Shown here piece after piece: positions 12,462 through 23,505 of a stretch of DNA of 64,000 bases. The translations under genes and the position numbers were made by a program. The stretch spans positions 169,437-233,436 of the forward strand of contig CM119268.1 in NCBI GenBank assembly GCA_051294375.1. The letters are read 5' to 3'. How positions within the stretch are numbered: position 1 is the first letter of the stretch; every line of letters begins with the position of its first letter. The notes under the pieces were generated by a model, which worked only from the letters and a program-made list of their open reading frames with translations, made no database searches and had not been told where the DNA came from. Source of the DNA: Paraspadella gotoi. Its lineage: Eukaryota; Chaetognatha.

Positions 12462-13140
12462 ACTCTATAGGATGTAGTACTGTTAATGAAATAATGATTA
12501 ATCTTAAATTGTGAAAGTTGTTAAATAAAATCTCACATTAAAATCGTATATTAAATTTAATTAACAAATTCATTCATAGGGAATTCGTAATTGATTAATT
12601 TTATCTAAATCTAATGTTATAGGCAAATGGTAAAATATTATAAGGTGCTATAACATGAAAAATATTTTAATTAAATTATTAAATACTGTCTAGATACTGA
12701 GAGAGCATAAACAGTAACAACAAGTGAAATGTGACACAACTGTTTTGATAATAAAAAAAATCAAATTTTTAATTTCTATATAAACTTGGCAAGAAATAAT
12801 AAAATCACAAATGCTAAATTTTTAAGTTTTAATGTCATATGGTTCTTCTAATTTTTTCCAAACATCATCAATATATATACAACAAAATATTTTGATTTCT
12901 GTAAAGAACTAAGAGCTAAATAACTAAGATTTTTTATTTCTGTAAAAATCTAAGAAGCAAACCTAACTAAAGAGCTTAACTAAATCTGGTTTAAAAAAGC
13001 CCCCAATTAAGAAAACGTTTTATATTAATAAATAAATATTTTTTTTCAATGTTAAAAACGAAATTTGGTATTAGAAAGTTTTTCTAAGAATTATAAAAGT
13101 TTATCAAATTTGACAATATATTATCATATATAATATTTAT
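12462..13140. other. AT-rich DNA in left arm
   Basis: No coding sequence is seen. It matches 37330-37985 in reverse complement, for example the AGATTTTTTA...TTAACTAA block, which shows it is part of the duplicated unit. Confidence 0.55.
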
Positions 13141-13149
13141 TATCTCAAT

Positions 13150-13545
13150 TAGGCGGCGGATTTCGTCTCCTCTGCTGGGGCTCTGCGTCGCCGCGCCGCC
13201 CTTCGACGTCCTGGAACGGGCTGCAGCTGACAGCCGGCCGACAAATTGACCGGGTGCGGATCCATGCTTTCCTTACAGGTACGGCAATGCCTTTCCCTTG
13301 ACAGGTAACGGACATGCTTTCCCTACAGCAGGTAACGTACGACGCGCAATGCATTTCCCTTAACAGTACGATGTAGACGGCACATGCTTTCCTTACAGGT
13401 ACGGCAATGGCTTTCCTTAAAATAACGGACATCGCTTTCTTCCGGTACGCAGCAATGCTTTTCCCTTAAAGGTAGCTGGGCATGATTTACTATCAAAGGG
13501 ATACGGGACATGCGTTATTCCTTACAGGTCCCAAGTTGCCTGTAT
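13150..13545. repeat. GC-rich block with a 23-27 bp minisatellite
   Basis: After a CpG-rich lead (13150-13260), the words ATGCTTTCCTTACAGGTACG recur with variations about ten times. The unit contains TTACAG|GTA, so it mimics both a splice acceptor and a donor; I take this as chance. The partner array in the other arm is at about 36930-37310. Confidence 0.85.
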
Positions 13546-13689
13546 ATTACAGCTCACATATGTTATTCCAGCTTCACGGGACTTTCCTTGTATTTATAAT
13601 TTATTTTTCATTGTCCTTTTACTTTAAGTTATTACATTGAGTTAGCATTTAAACTTGATATCAAATATCAATCTATTCCAAACATAGAT

Positions 13690-13860
13690 AATCCTTAATC
13701 ATTTACCCTAATCACCAATCCTAACCTTAACCCTAACTCCATAAATTTAAAGCTTAATCTTTAACCCTAACCTTAACCTTAACCACAAAGTCATGAACCT
13801 TAATGTTTATTTATATAATCTCTAATGTAAGCCTAACCTCTTAAATTCTGATCTCTTACC
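13690..13860. repeat. degenerate CCTAA/AACCCTAA-like stretch
   Basis: Words such as CCTAACCTTAACCCTAACTC are interspersed with AT-rich DNA. The partner in reverse complement is at about 36600-36780. Confidence 0.55.
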
Positions 13861-13904
13861 TAATATTTAAACTTATCAAAATTAAAAATGAAATGTGGCA
13901 TTTA

Positions 13905-14070
13905 GAGTGAATATGGCCGCATTCCCCATTTATAAAAAATATGGTCTCCTTCCTCTTGTATATCAAATATGGCCTCTTTCCCCTTCTATATCAAACATGG
14001 CCTTTTTCCCCTTTAATATCAAATATGGCCCCTTCCCCCTTTTATATCACATATGGCCTCTTTCCCCTTT
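13905..14070. repeat. about 31-bp minisatellite upstream of the PAPS-loop exon
   Basis: Five units close to ATATCAAATATGGCCTCTTT followed by CCCCTTTT. The last one merges into the pyrimidine tract of the splice acceptor at 14084. The partner lies at about 36375-36560. Confidence 0.85.
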
Positions 14071-14085
14071 TCTTTTCTTTTTCAG

Positions 14086-14197
14086 ATCGGAATCAAACTG
14101 GCGCAGAATTTTGAACGAAATCAAAAAATTTCGCGTTAAATCTGATGATATTTTTGTTGTGTCTCACATGAAATGCGGACATCACTTTTTGCACGAG
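14086..14197 (+). CDS. sulfotransferase copy 1, PAPS-binding-loop exon
   Basis: A pyrimidine tract ending in TTTTTCAG precedes the exon, and GAG|GTGGGT follows it. The frame beginning TCG GAA TCA reads ESNWRRILNEIKKFRVKSDD and then IFVVSHMKCGHHFL. This matches the N-terminal part of the cytosolic sulfotransferase family (PF00685), where a D-D-x-F-[IV]-V-x-x-x-K-x-G-T motif forms the 5'-phosphosulfate loop that binds PAPS. The usual KSGTTW appears here as KCGHHF. Comparison with the other copy (36232-36360) suggests small indels in both. The exon ends in phase 0 here but phase 1 in copy 2; phase 1 is what the next exon at 28089 needs. An upstream first exon with the start codon was not found. 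Confidence 0.65.
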
Positions 14198-14262
14198 GTG
14201 GGTTGATTTGACATAGAACAGTTAGTTAGTTAGTAATGCGAATTCTAATTTTAATTTTACTA

Positions 14263-14287
14263 NNNNNNNNNNNNNNNNNNNNNNNNN
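14263..14287. other. assembly gap (25 N)
   Basis: A run of 25 N. Other 25-N gaps lie at 29337-29361, 40585-40609, 48672-48696 and 54895-54919. The constant size suggests a placeholder for unknown distance. Confidence 0.95.
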
Positions 14288-16100
14288 CAAATAGCAATTT
14301 ATATTAAAACCGAGCAGCGTTAACCAGGCTTAAAAATTAATTAATAATTAAATTGATTGATTGAATAATCAATTTTATTAATGATGATATAATTAGTTAT
14401 TGATTATTTAATTGCTAATTGATTACTAATGAATTATTTGATTAATAATACACTTGAATTTTACATTAATATAAAAAGAAAAAGAAGCATAATTCGTAAA
14501 ACGGTTTTTTACATACAAAACTCATTTCCACTCGACGATTTCCCGATTGGATTTATTTCCTGCCTCAATTCACACACGTCCGTACCCACATACAAATCGC
14601 CATGCACTCATGAGTATTGCATTCAAAATAGATGAATTTTTTTGTTTTTTCTATTCTTAATCATTTTCCTCGAACAATTCCATCGAAACTCAATCACACA
14701 ATTCTAACAGGTCCAGCATAAAATTTATTCCAATTATCCATCAAATAGAGTAATTGGTGTTTTGGCTAAGGTAACGGACGGACAATTTCAGACAGACCAC
14801 GACAATCTATCTTGCATAATTAATCATAATTCAATTTTCTGAATATAAGAGGAATCCCGAAGAGATTGTAAGACGGGACCGACGCACTGACAAAAGAATA
14901 TTTTTTTTACCTGTTTTTTAAATTCATACAGGATTTACAAATCTTCAACAGTCTGAAATCCAAGTATCTACAAAATTTGGACCATGAAAGCAAAGTGTAA
15001 TCCAATATCAATAAAAAAATATTTTCATATACACTAAATTATTTGCTTTTTAATGTTGATCTTCAGCAAAACCTTCTCACATCCTTCATATTTAGGAATG
15101 CCTCTTCAAGCATGTTGATAATGAAGTTATGACAATTATGGGTAAAATATAAAATTAAAGTCTTTCTCACTAATGAAACCATTTTTGAAGAATAATTTTA
15201 AATATTTTTTTATACTATCAGTGTTTAAACTGGATTGAAATGTTTAAACGGCTATCTTTAAAATAATGGGCATCAATAAAATTTTAGCTACACTGCTAAC
15301 CCATTACCTTAATGATTGATGCATAAAAAATTATTGATAACTATTTGTGGCATAATTTATTTTTTAAAATATCTGTACAGATTTATTCCTCCAGATGTGA
15401 CTACACTTTTTTAAAAAAAAATGATGCTCATTAAAAAGATTACTATTGTCAATATCTTGTTTTGAAAAATTTAGGTTACCTGCACAACTCCATAGATAAT
15501 GCCATCAATGCAGTGCTTTCCCGCAGTTCGTTATGCTGTTGTGAGCGCGATGGAGTAGAGACTTGAAATTATATAGTTAATTTTATATTTTTCTCAACTA
15601 ATAAATAACTGTAAATTCTATACTTTACGACACTTTATATGTGAAAGGTTTGCTAAACTGTCTTTAAGCAAGTAACGTAAGTTTAGAGCAATTTGAATGC
15701 GATTGTCAAACTATTTATCTTGAACTGCCCCATCGTGTTAGATGTAATTAGGATCAGAACAACTTTTAGATTTTGACACACTAGGGGGTTCTCAATATAT
15801 ATCAACTTTTCTTTCCCTTTAAATATTGAAAGAATCAGTATTATAATCTTATAGACTCTTAAAGTCCTGAAAATACAATTATACTTGCCTTTTTCCTGAA
15901 GAGTAAAGTGAAAAAATCATAAATTGTAAAACTACAAACAAATATTTTATCTTCAATAAGCTCATTGCTTGCTGCTTTTGAGAGAGCAGCAGCTTAGTGT
16001 TTAGAGTATTGTGTTCAACTTTAGTGGTAAACGTATTTTATTAGTTTTGTAGTATTGCATTCTAAACAAGCTTCAAAATAAAATAACATCTCAGGAATTG
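14288..16100. other. AT-rich DNA, no gene recognised
   Basis: No simple repeat of note and no coding stretch of convincing length. It lies inside the enlarged intron of sulfotransferase copy 1. Confidence 0.5.
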
Positions 16101-16399
16101 GTAAACCTAAACGATAATATCTTGGGAGGGAGGTATGATGTGATAACGGGGAGAGGTATCTCATCACTGGGTAGGCTGCGGGCTCAGTCACGTTTCTATC
16201 ATGGAGTTTAGACGGCTCGTCAATTGATGTAGAACGGGATAACAGGGAATGACTCAGAACACACGGTTATGAGATATTTTGCTACCATGAGACGAGGGGG
16301 ACGCAAGAGTGGCAGTTTAACTATTGCTGCAAATCCTTCCATTGAATAAAAGCATTCTCTCCTTTTTCGTCGTCTCTCATATTTCGGATCAAGTTACTC

Positions 16400-17900
16400 T
16401 AGAGAGAATAACGTAATGTTATGTACGTCGGCTACGTTAATGATATGAACGTTACGAGTTCAACGGGGCGTTGGCCATTCACGTGATCGCGTTGACACGG
16501 CGATGAAATGACGTTGCAAAGAGTTGAACTGACAGACGGTGACAAGTCATACTGATGGAGTGGAAATTGATGAAAGAAGAAGTTTATAACAGATCGGAAT
16601 ACAACAGGAAAAGAAGAACGACGATGATGATAGATAGAGATCATTTTTAGGATAATAAAAAGGCTAATTTACGACGGGAAGTTTCTGTTTATAATCAGCA
16701 TTATTTATTCAATTTTTTGTTTGTTAATTCATTTATTAGATTTTTTTTCAGTGGACGATGAAACGCCGACGGGATGGAAGAGTCGATCCTACAACACGGG
16801 TAGTCACTGTGTGATTGTGCCTGTGCATGTGATTGTGCAGTGTGTAGTGTGCCTTTGATTCGATAAATATGTAAAGTTTACCAAATATTGAAGGACAATT
16901 CGGAATATGTAAGATGATATATTTAAGCTAGATTGATAGTTATATAAGATTTGATTAGATGGAGAAGAAAGCTAATAATAAAAAGTCAGAAAGACAGCCT
17001 GAAGAGACAAATAGATGAGTGTTGGAGGGTATCACAGTTTGCAAGAACAGTTGGAATTGACTGACGCGATAATCCAATATCGTAAACTCCGGAATATCAG
17101 GTGAGGTTATTTTATCAAGATTGACTTAATGAGGTAGTCGAAATCAGGATATAGAAGGATGTTTTCTCAAATAAAAGTCGCTAATGTCCATCTGCTGAGC
17201 GCAACTTTGCGAGTGATAAGACGCATTTGATTTGGAGTCATCATCACGATCATTGGATTGTAGAGATTTTACTTTGTGGTTGAAAAGCAGTGTTTCTTGT
17301 GCAGGAGGATGCTGTCCAATGTTATTAGCAAGATATTTCAATAAATCTATTTTCGCATTGAATCAACAGAATCTGGGACTTGTGTCGAGCTTTGTTCTTT
17401 TTTCGCGTTGGAACGCCATAGCAAAGTTTGTTAAATTCTCCAAATATTCTTTAGCTTTCCTAAGAGATCAACAAGGTTTTAGGCTCGTGTTCTTCCTCTC
17501 ATTCTCCTTTCGTCGGTTTTTTTAAGCTTGTTCTCTTCTTTTTATTGCATATCGACAGGCGGTGAGAAGTCACCTTATATTAAAGAGAGTTAATGACAGA
17601 GTAAGATGTAAAATTGGCAATGCTTGAAGAATTTGTTGTAAAAATGGAAAAAGTTTCGTGAGCGAAAAACATAAAACGTTCGCAACGGATAAATAAATTG
17701 GTAGATGTGATAATAGAAAATTTTGTAGGGTATCGTGAACTTTAAAAGTTGTAATTGTGATAAAACAGTCATAAATGAACATGAGGTGTAGAAATACGGG
17801 GTTAGCCTTTTGAATCGATGGGAATTGATTATAAACAGAATTCAAATCGTCTATGGAATTTCAAAGGGTAAATCGTTGTCCTGATCCCAGGGTAGACGAG
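16400..17900 (-). pseudogene. decayed protein-coding region, family unknown
   Basis: GC content is higher than in the flanks. On the minus strand, about 17460-17146 reads LRKAKEYLENLTNFAMAFQR and continues for about 100 residues to DFYLRKHPSIS, with one TGA inside. Upstream, 17845-17570 keeps a 91-codon frame (VYNQFPSIQKANPVFLHLMF at its start). This can be joined to RVTRLPWDQDNDLPF at about 17900 only by a frameshift. Downstream, protein-like fragments continue to about 16450. No domain was recognised. An old gene, a DNA transposon or an endogenous viral insertion are all possible; the sequence alone does not decide. Confidence 0.4.
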
Positions 17901-18171
17901 TTACCCTTGTTGTATCTATGGGGAAGTGGGAAATAAACTCCGCAGGGTATTCAGAACATTTGGAGTGAAAATGTGTTATGGGATATGTGGGTATTGGGAT
18001 GCGACGTGCTAATTATGTAGAGGAGGACTATGCAATTGTTACAGGTGTAACAAATAGATACGATGTAAGTTCGATGCAAATGAAGAGATTGGTTTAGATC
18101 AGGCAGATTCTCCTCGACTTCTTAAGCAGGGAAATTAAGTTGAGCTGTAGTCAAGTCTTCAATATCGCCGT

Positions 18172-18700
18172 AGACTAGTGGAGCTTTGGAATCAAAGAGG
18201 ATCTGCGGTCTATAACGTCAGAGCATTGGACTGGAAGGACACTCCAAGGAACGAGTTCAGCGGTAGCAGACTAGCTCCTGAACTAGGCTTCGGTAAGTAT
18301 ATCCACGGTGAAAATATGATAGGACTGAAAGACAAAATTGCTTCAAGTAAGCTGAACACAGGCTATCAAAACAAGCAGACTGCTGCGGTTGAATCGTCTC
18401 AGTTAAGACAGTTGTCGGTTAGCCGCGTAGGACTTATGGGTAAAGACACTCAGAGAGAAGCGTGTGAAATGTCGAAGTGGTGATCCCCATGGTAGAGGAC
18501 GATGCACCACGTGTTGCGAGGGTGTCATTTCATGTAAGAAACATCAGTGGGTAAATGTGGCTCATCGATTCTCCTGATGGGTCGATCGGGGGTTCAAAGG
18601 GGCCTACAATCAGGCGATGAGCGGACGGGCAGTCGACGATGAATTCAATCTTAGAGTATGGATTGATATCTGAGAACTGGTGAGAGGTAATAATAAGCGT
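18172..18700 (+). pseudogene. decayed coding region on the plus strand, family unknown
   Basis: An open frame at 18178-18483 (101 codons, starting MELWNQRGSAVYNVRALDWK) has normal amino-acid composition. It is followed, after a TGA and in another frame, by IPMVEDDAPRVARVSFHVRN and LIDSPDGSIGGSKGPTIRR, separated by further stops. A good donor-like GTAAGTAT occurs at 18293, so part may be an exon instead. It lies head-to-head with the minus-strand block at 16.4-17.9 kb. Composition and density are unlike the AT-rich neighbourhood, which suggests a common origin. Confidence 0.35.
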
Positions 18701-18979
18701 AACAGTTTAGGGGGAGGGGAAACCATCACAACTTGGGACAAAGTATTCTGCGTATCAGATTATTATTTTAGCCGATACCGATATCATTGGAGCAAAACTA
18801 TATCAATGATAAAATATAGAGTAAATAATAGTATTGAAGACGGTTGTTTAAATGTTCATCGCAATGTCCGATTTGAGATCTGAAGACCTCCTATGAATTG
18901 TCTAAAAGACGTATTCACTGATAATAAATATTCGAATATCTTATTAAAGTCAAATCATTAATCCTTTTTGCCACTTTCT

Positions 18980-19305
18980 CTTTTCTTTCTGTTTCTCTTC
19001 TCTCTTCTCACTTCAATTCAACTGCTTCCCGACCTCCTCGCCATGATTCTCCCCGAAAGAGGCGAGCCAATGGTGGTTTCGCGACTAAATCATCTGCCGC
19101 GGTGAACGCTAGGCACGGGGTAGGAGCAGCTGTGCTGGAGAATTCGCCGGTGGACATTCGCGCCTGGCGCTTACTCACGGAGAGATTACGTTTGACTGCG
19201 GCTTTACTCGCGTCGGGGGTGTGGGGCGGAGTGGGCGTGGTTCCGCGTCGAGCGATCGCGACTTTCAGACGGAAGTGTCTTATCGCGGAGGTGACTGAGG
19301 AGTAA
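18980..19305 (+). promoter_or_regulatory. CpG-rich block, possible promoter or coding exon
   Basis: The block is strongly GC- and CpG-rich. It contains GGGGCGG and GGGCGTGG (GC-box-like) and CCAAT at 19060, and is followed by (GA)n. It is also open in one plus frame to TAA at 19303-19305, reading RRANGGFATKSSAAVNARHG and ending KCLIAEVTEE. Either a housekeeping-type promoter or an exon would fit. No homology was recognised, and GC-rich DNA is open by chance more often. Confidence 0.35.
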
Positions 19306-19355
19306 GAGCGAGAGCGAGAGCGAGAGAGAGAGAGAGAGCGGAGAGCGAGAGAGAG
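19306..19355. repeat. (GA)n tract
   Basis: GAGAGCGAGAGAGA-type repeat directly after the CpG-rich block. Confidence 0.85.
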
Positions 19356-20440
19356 GATAATCCTCGCCAGGGGGGTGGTGTAACAAGTTCATCGATGCGT
19401 GAATGGAAAAAATAAAAACTATGTAAATTATAATTAAGTACAGGCAGAAAGTAAAGAAAAATCGATAATAATCAAATTTCGTATTGATAAGCGGACGAAA
19501 AAAACAAAGAAGAAAATCTCTGATTGTAAGCCCGGGTTTGGTTTTCTCTCTGCTTTTTAATTTTTTTAGTTTTTCGGTTTCTTTTTCTTAATTTCCTTCA
19601 TTTTGCAATTTTCTTTCTTGTTTAAATTTTTTTCTAGTAAATTTTTTGTAGTCGTATTTTTACGATCAATCTCTTTATCAAAATTAAACCTAAATTTTTT
19701 CTCGATTTCTGGAGTCTTTTTATTTTCTTAAAGTTGTATATTCTATATGTATATGTTGATATGGTATATGTATATTTATTTTTTGTATATTAATTTATAT
19801 TATGTATACTAGACATCCAGTATCAAAAATTGTCTTCCAAAGTTTCACTTCGTTCGTTTCTCGTTATTTATGAAATATTAGTATTTTTAACTTTCAAAGA
19901 TCTGGAACATAAAAAAGTGAGGTTAACCAAAGAAGCGTCAAGAGTCATTAGCGCAATTCACTTGTGTTGTAGAAATTTTTTCTCAGAAAAAAATAATGTT
20001 TTCCCTATTGTTAATTTTTTTTAATTAATAATTGTTTTCAATGATCAAAACTAAGTAACTATTTATAAAGTGTATTTTATTAAAAACAGGTTCTGTATCT
20101 GAATTAGTATTTAATTTAACCTTCTAGAAAAGGTCAATTTTAGACAAGGCTAATTTGAAAGAACTAAAACTTAGCATTTGAAGAGCTTTTGCTATATTAA
20201 GAGAGTAATAGAAGATCAAGTACATATATAGAATATATATATTATAATAATCTTTATATACAGTTATATATATATATTATAATATTATTAATATTAAATA
20301 GGAATTATGTTTTAGAGAAACAAAGTTTTTTATTGTTTTACAAATGATATTTTTTTCCAAAACGGAAATGGTTAAATTTTGATTTATAAGAGATAGACTC
20401 GTCGTTGTTTAATGCCATTTTATTATTGTGAATATGGAGA
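19356..20440. other. AT-rich DNA, no gene recognised
   Basis: Contains (AT)-rich microsatellite patches at 19740-19810 and 20220-20300. No convincing coding sequence. Confidence 0.5.
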
Positions 20441-20745
20441 GACAGTGGACTATGTTTATATGTTTAGTGACAGAAGATCAATGTAGCAGTCTGAGCTTCG
20501 GATCAGGTGTAACACATGATTACAAGGCGGGTAAGCGCCCGTCCCTTTAATGCCAGACGACCGACGGCTAGAACCAATGGCTCTGATGAAGGTGGTGATT
20601 TTAGTCCACCATAGAATTCGTTTTTTTGTCGCCAGAATATCTAATTAACAAGTATTTTTAACGTCTTTATGACTGTTCTAAAAGGTATAAAAGAAGACGT
20701 TCTTACCTAAAACTGTGAGGAATAACTTCCAATGATTCGTGACGA
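20440..20745 (+). other. GC-richer island with TATA-like box and hairpin
   Basis: Within AT-rich DNA this block contains CTCTGATGAAGGTGG...TCCACC (20581-20611), where GGTGG and CCACC can pair. About 75 bp further lies AGGTATAAAAGAAG (20683-20696), a TATA-like element. No frame is long enough to call a gene. It may be the end of a retroelement. Confidence 0.3.
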
Positions 20746-21556
20746 GTTCGGTAAGCAATTAAAATGTTATAATTTTCATTTCTGTTAAGTTTTATGTTAA
20801 GTTTAAAGTTGACTGTTTTTAATAAGTTTTTATTTTTTTATTTGGAAATAAGATCTCTTCTCGACTTGCTAATGATTACATGCGTCTAACACGCATCCTT
20901 ATGTTACTACAATAAATTTACTTAGAGAAAAATGATGAAGGCTTAAAGCAAAGAGGAATGTTCCATTGTAATAAAAATCGTTGTTATCAACAAAACTTTG
21001 AATATTATAATATATAACGAAGAATGGAAATATATAATAAATTTATAATTTAATATTTCAATTTTAGAAATAAATAGAAAGTGAAAATATGCTCTGCGTT
21101 ACGTAAATCTCAATGACATGTTCTCAACTCTGTTGGGTGCAAGAGAGAGAGGGAGAGAAAAGATTATGGGAGATTGTGAAGTTTGAGTTGCTCGATATCT
21201 TTCTGATGATTTTTAAAATGGGCGACAGGAGGATTCAAAATTGTTTTTATTAAGTTTAAATGCACAAGGGAGTAAAGCTTGATTTTGTTCTATAACAAGC
21301 GAATAAAAAAATATTGGTTAAAAAAATATAAACGGTCCTAACCATTCGAAGTTTTGGAGTGATAAACTGCGGATAATACGGGTATTTGTCGTTTGATGCT
21401 GTTTGGATCAGGATAAATTACTTTTTTAGGGAATTGGGAAATACATACATTAATAATACCGATTACAGTGTCTGGTGTTTGATACCAAAAATTTTTTTAG
21501 TCAAACAGAATGTGATAATCTTATTTTTTGGTATCGTGTTGATGGTTAAGAAAATG

Positions 21557-21700
21557 AAAGTTTTATTGAATTGTGCAACAAATTTTTTATTTGTTATACG
21601 ACTGTTTCGGCTGATATATCCAGCTTCATCAGCGTCTATTACATTAAATGTATAAGATTTTAATAAAAATTGTGTGATGCAACACATTCAATAAAACTTT
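21557..21700 (-). ncRNA. hammerhead-like stem-loop flanked by inverted repeats
   Basis: Outer arms AAAGTTTTATTGAA...CAAATTTTTTATT (21557-21590) and AATAAAAATTGTG...TTCAATAAAACTTT (21662-21700) are inverted. Between them, the minus strand reads CTGATGA (21632-21626), then GCTG...CAGC that can pair, then GAAAC (21608-21604). CUGAUGA-stem II-GAAA is the conserved core of hammerhead ribozymes, which are common in Penelope-like elements and retrozymes. The 10.1-11.1 base pair is A-C rather than G-C, and stem I with a cleavage triplet was not resolved. Activity is therefore unproven. Confidence 0.4.
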
Positions 21701-21719
21701 GATTTTTCTGTTTAAACAT

Positions 21720-23010
21720 AAATATAAAATTTTTTTCCTTAATTCAAGCGTAGCGAAAGGAAAGCAAATATAAATTATTATTTATTTGAAATTTACTATT
21801 TTAGTATGAATGTTATAATTGTTAATTTGAATATATGATATGATACTTTTCCTCCACAATATGAGAATGTATTGATAATATTAGCTTCATCTATACGTCT
21901 AAATCTAGGTTTTCCATCTGTGACCATGTATAATTTATATATTATTATTTATATTTATATTTTTTTTATATATTTTAGTATTTGTGTATATATAGTTTAT
22001 TTTTTATATTCTTGCGCGGCTACTGAAGAGCTCAACAAAAATCAATAATATAATTTAATATTTGTCAGATTTAGAATAATAAAAATATATAAAAATATAA
22101 CTTTTCTGATGTATTTAAAATTAATTCATAATTGGAACAATAAAGAATCACTTATAGGCTGTAAGTGAAACGTGAAATTTCTTCCGGGTTTAAGGCCGCC
22201 TATCAATAAGAAGTTTTAAAATTTAATAAACGAATAAGAGAAGAGCTTTGGTGTTTTTTATAATAATTGTCAAAAATTTATGTTAATAGCAATTATTAAA
22301 CCTCTTTCTTTAAAATTATTATCAATTTTGCGTATATTTTTTTGCTCAGAAAGATTACTTTGACGCATCTATTGGGTTTTTAAGCAAAAACAATTTTGTG
22401 GTCAACCAGGCTTTTTAAAGTGATTTAGAGAGTAATAAATGGAGGAAACCGAGACCCGGAGTGAGACTTAGTATGGTTTTTTTGAGGCTGGGGGAAGCTC
22501 TAATGTATACGTTTCTCGATATTTTTTTTGTAATTTATCTGATTTTTCTTACGCTATATTTTTTTTTAAACGCTTTGGGGAAAAAATTGATATTATTTTG
22601 TTTTTTATTTTTTTATTCCTTTCTTTTTCCCCGAGGTATTTCGGGAGATTTTTTGGGAAGAGGGTCACGTTTATGTCTGCGGTCGTCATACGAAATCTCA
22701 CCACAAAATCCATCAGCATCACCGCGATCTCGACTTTTCACTTCACACGGCACACAGCGCCTTCACATCAAGAACTCACACCTATGCCTCCGAGGCGGTT
22801 TTAGTCTTCCTCTTCAAACTCATATTGACCAGAAATGTGAGGAGGACAGAGCCTAAAAACAGACTCTAACAATGCTTCTGAGAACAGACGTAGATTTTAG
22901 TGGCCGTTGAGTGATTCACACTTAAATGTTAGATTCTTAAATATTCTACGTCAATGATGATATGATCACTGGTATTTTATCAAATCATCACATTATTAGA
23001 TTACCTACTT
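21720..23010. other. AT-rich DNA, no gene recognised
   Basis: A GC-richer patch at 22640-22870 gives a 131-codon plus frame (22461-22856), but its first half is homopolymer T. No motif was recognised and there is no clear exon boundary. Confidence 0.45.
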
Positions 23011-23039
23011 ATCTTGTCTACCTGTCCAAAACTGGATAC

Positions 23040-23505
23040 TGACGAATTTCTCCTCGTTTCTTCTCATCCGCAAATTCTCGAGTGTCCTTTCCTCTCCTCG
23101 TTCGCCTCGAGTTCCTATCTCCTCCTTCTCTCATCTTCCTCTCCTCAGAAGATCTTTTCACCCTCGTGTCTGTCTTCTCCTCTTGTATCTCTTTCCTCTG
23201 TTTTTTTTTTTTTGTTTCTCTTCTTTATCTATTTCCTTCTCACCTTTCTATTTTTTCTCTTTTTTTTTTCTTTTTTTCTTCTCTTCTTTCTTCTCTTTTT
23301 TTTACTTCTCTTTTTTTTTTCTTTCTTTCTTATTTCTATTTTTTCATTCTTTTTCCTTTTCTTTTCTTTTCTTTATTTTGTTATTTTTTTCTCTTGTCTT
23401 TTTCTTTGTTCTATCTTCTTTATTTCTTTTTCTTGTTCTTCTTTATTCGTTTTATTTTTTTTTTTCCTCTTTTGTTTCCTCTCTCATATTATGGATCCGT
23501 TTTTT
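23040..23505. repeat. polypyrimidine tract (T/C-rich)
   Basis: About 460 bp almost entirely T and C. All three plus frames are open because pyrimidine DNA lacks stop codons, so the Phe/Ser/Leu frames are not genes. A shorter (GA)-rich partner lies at 23890-23990. Confidence 0.9.

Larger units (their letters stand above)
9836..14262 (+). repeat. left arm of a 4.4-kb inverted duplication
   Basis: This arm matches the reverse complement of 36166-40560 in order throughout. Matching landmarks are a block at about 9850-9910, the 21-22 bp minisatellite, the (CT)n tract, a splice-like block at 11520-11575, the TIR element, a GC-rich minisatellite, CCTAA-like DNA, a 31 bp minisatellite and the sulfotransferase PAPS-loop exon. 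The copies differ by frequent small indels. The inner end meets an N gap at 14263; the outer end of the other arm stops beside the gap at 40585. Confidence 0.9.

Noticed and set aside
13150-13545. Series of splice acceptor/donor pairs (TTACAG|GTA)
   Set aside because: They recur with every minisatellite unit and have no coding sequence between them.
14140-14190. Hammerhead-like CTGATGA...GAAATG at the PAPS-loop exon
   Set aside because: No complementary stem II can be drawn in either copy, and the sequence is explained by coding for the sulfotransferase loop.
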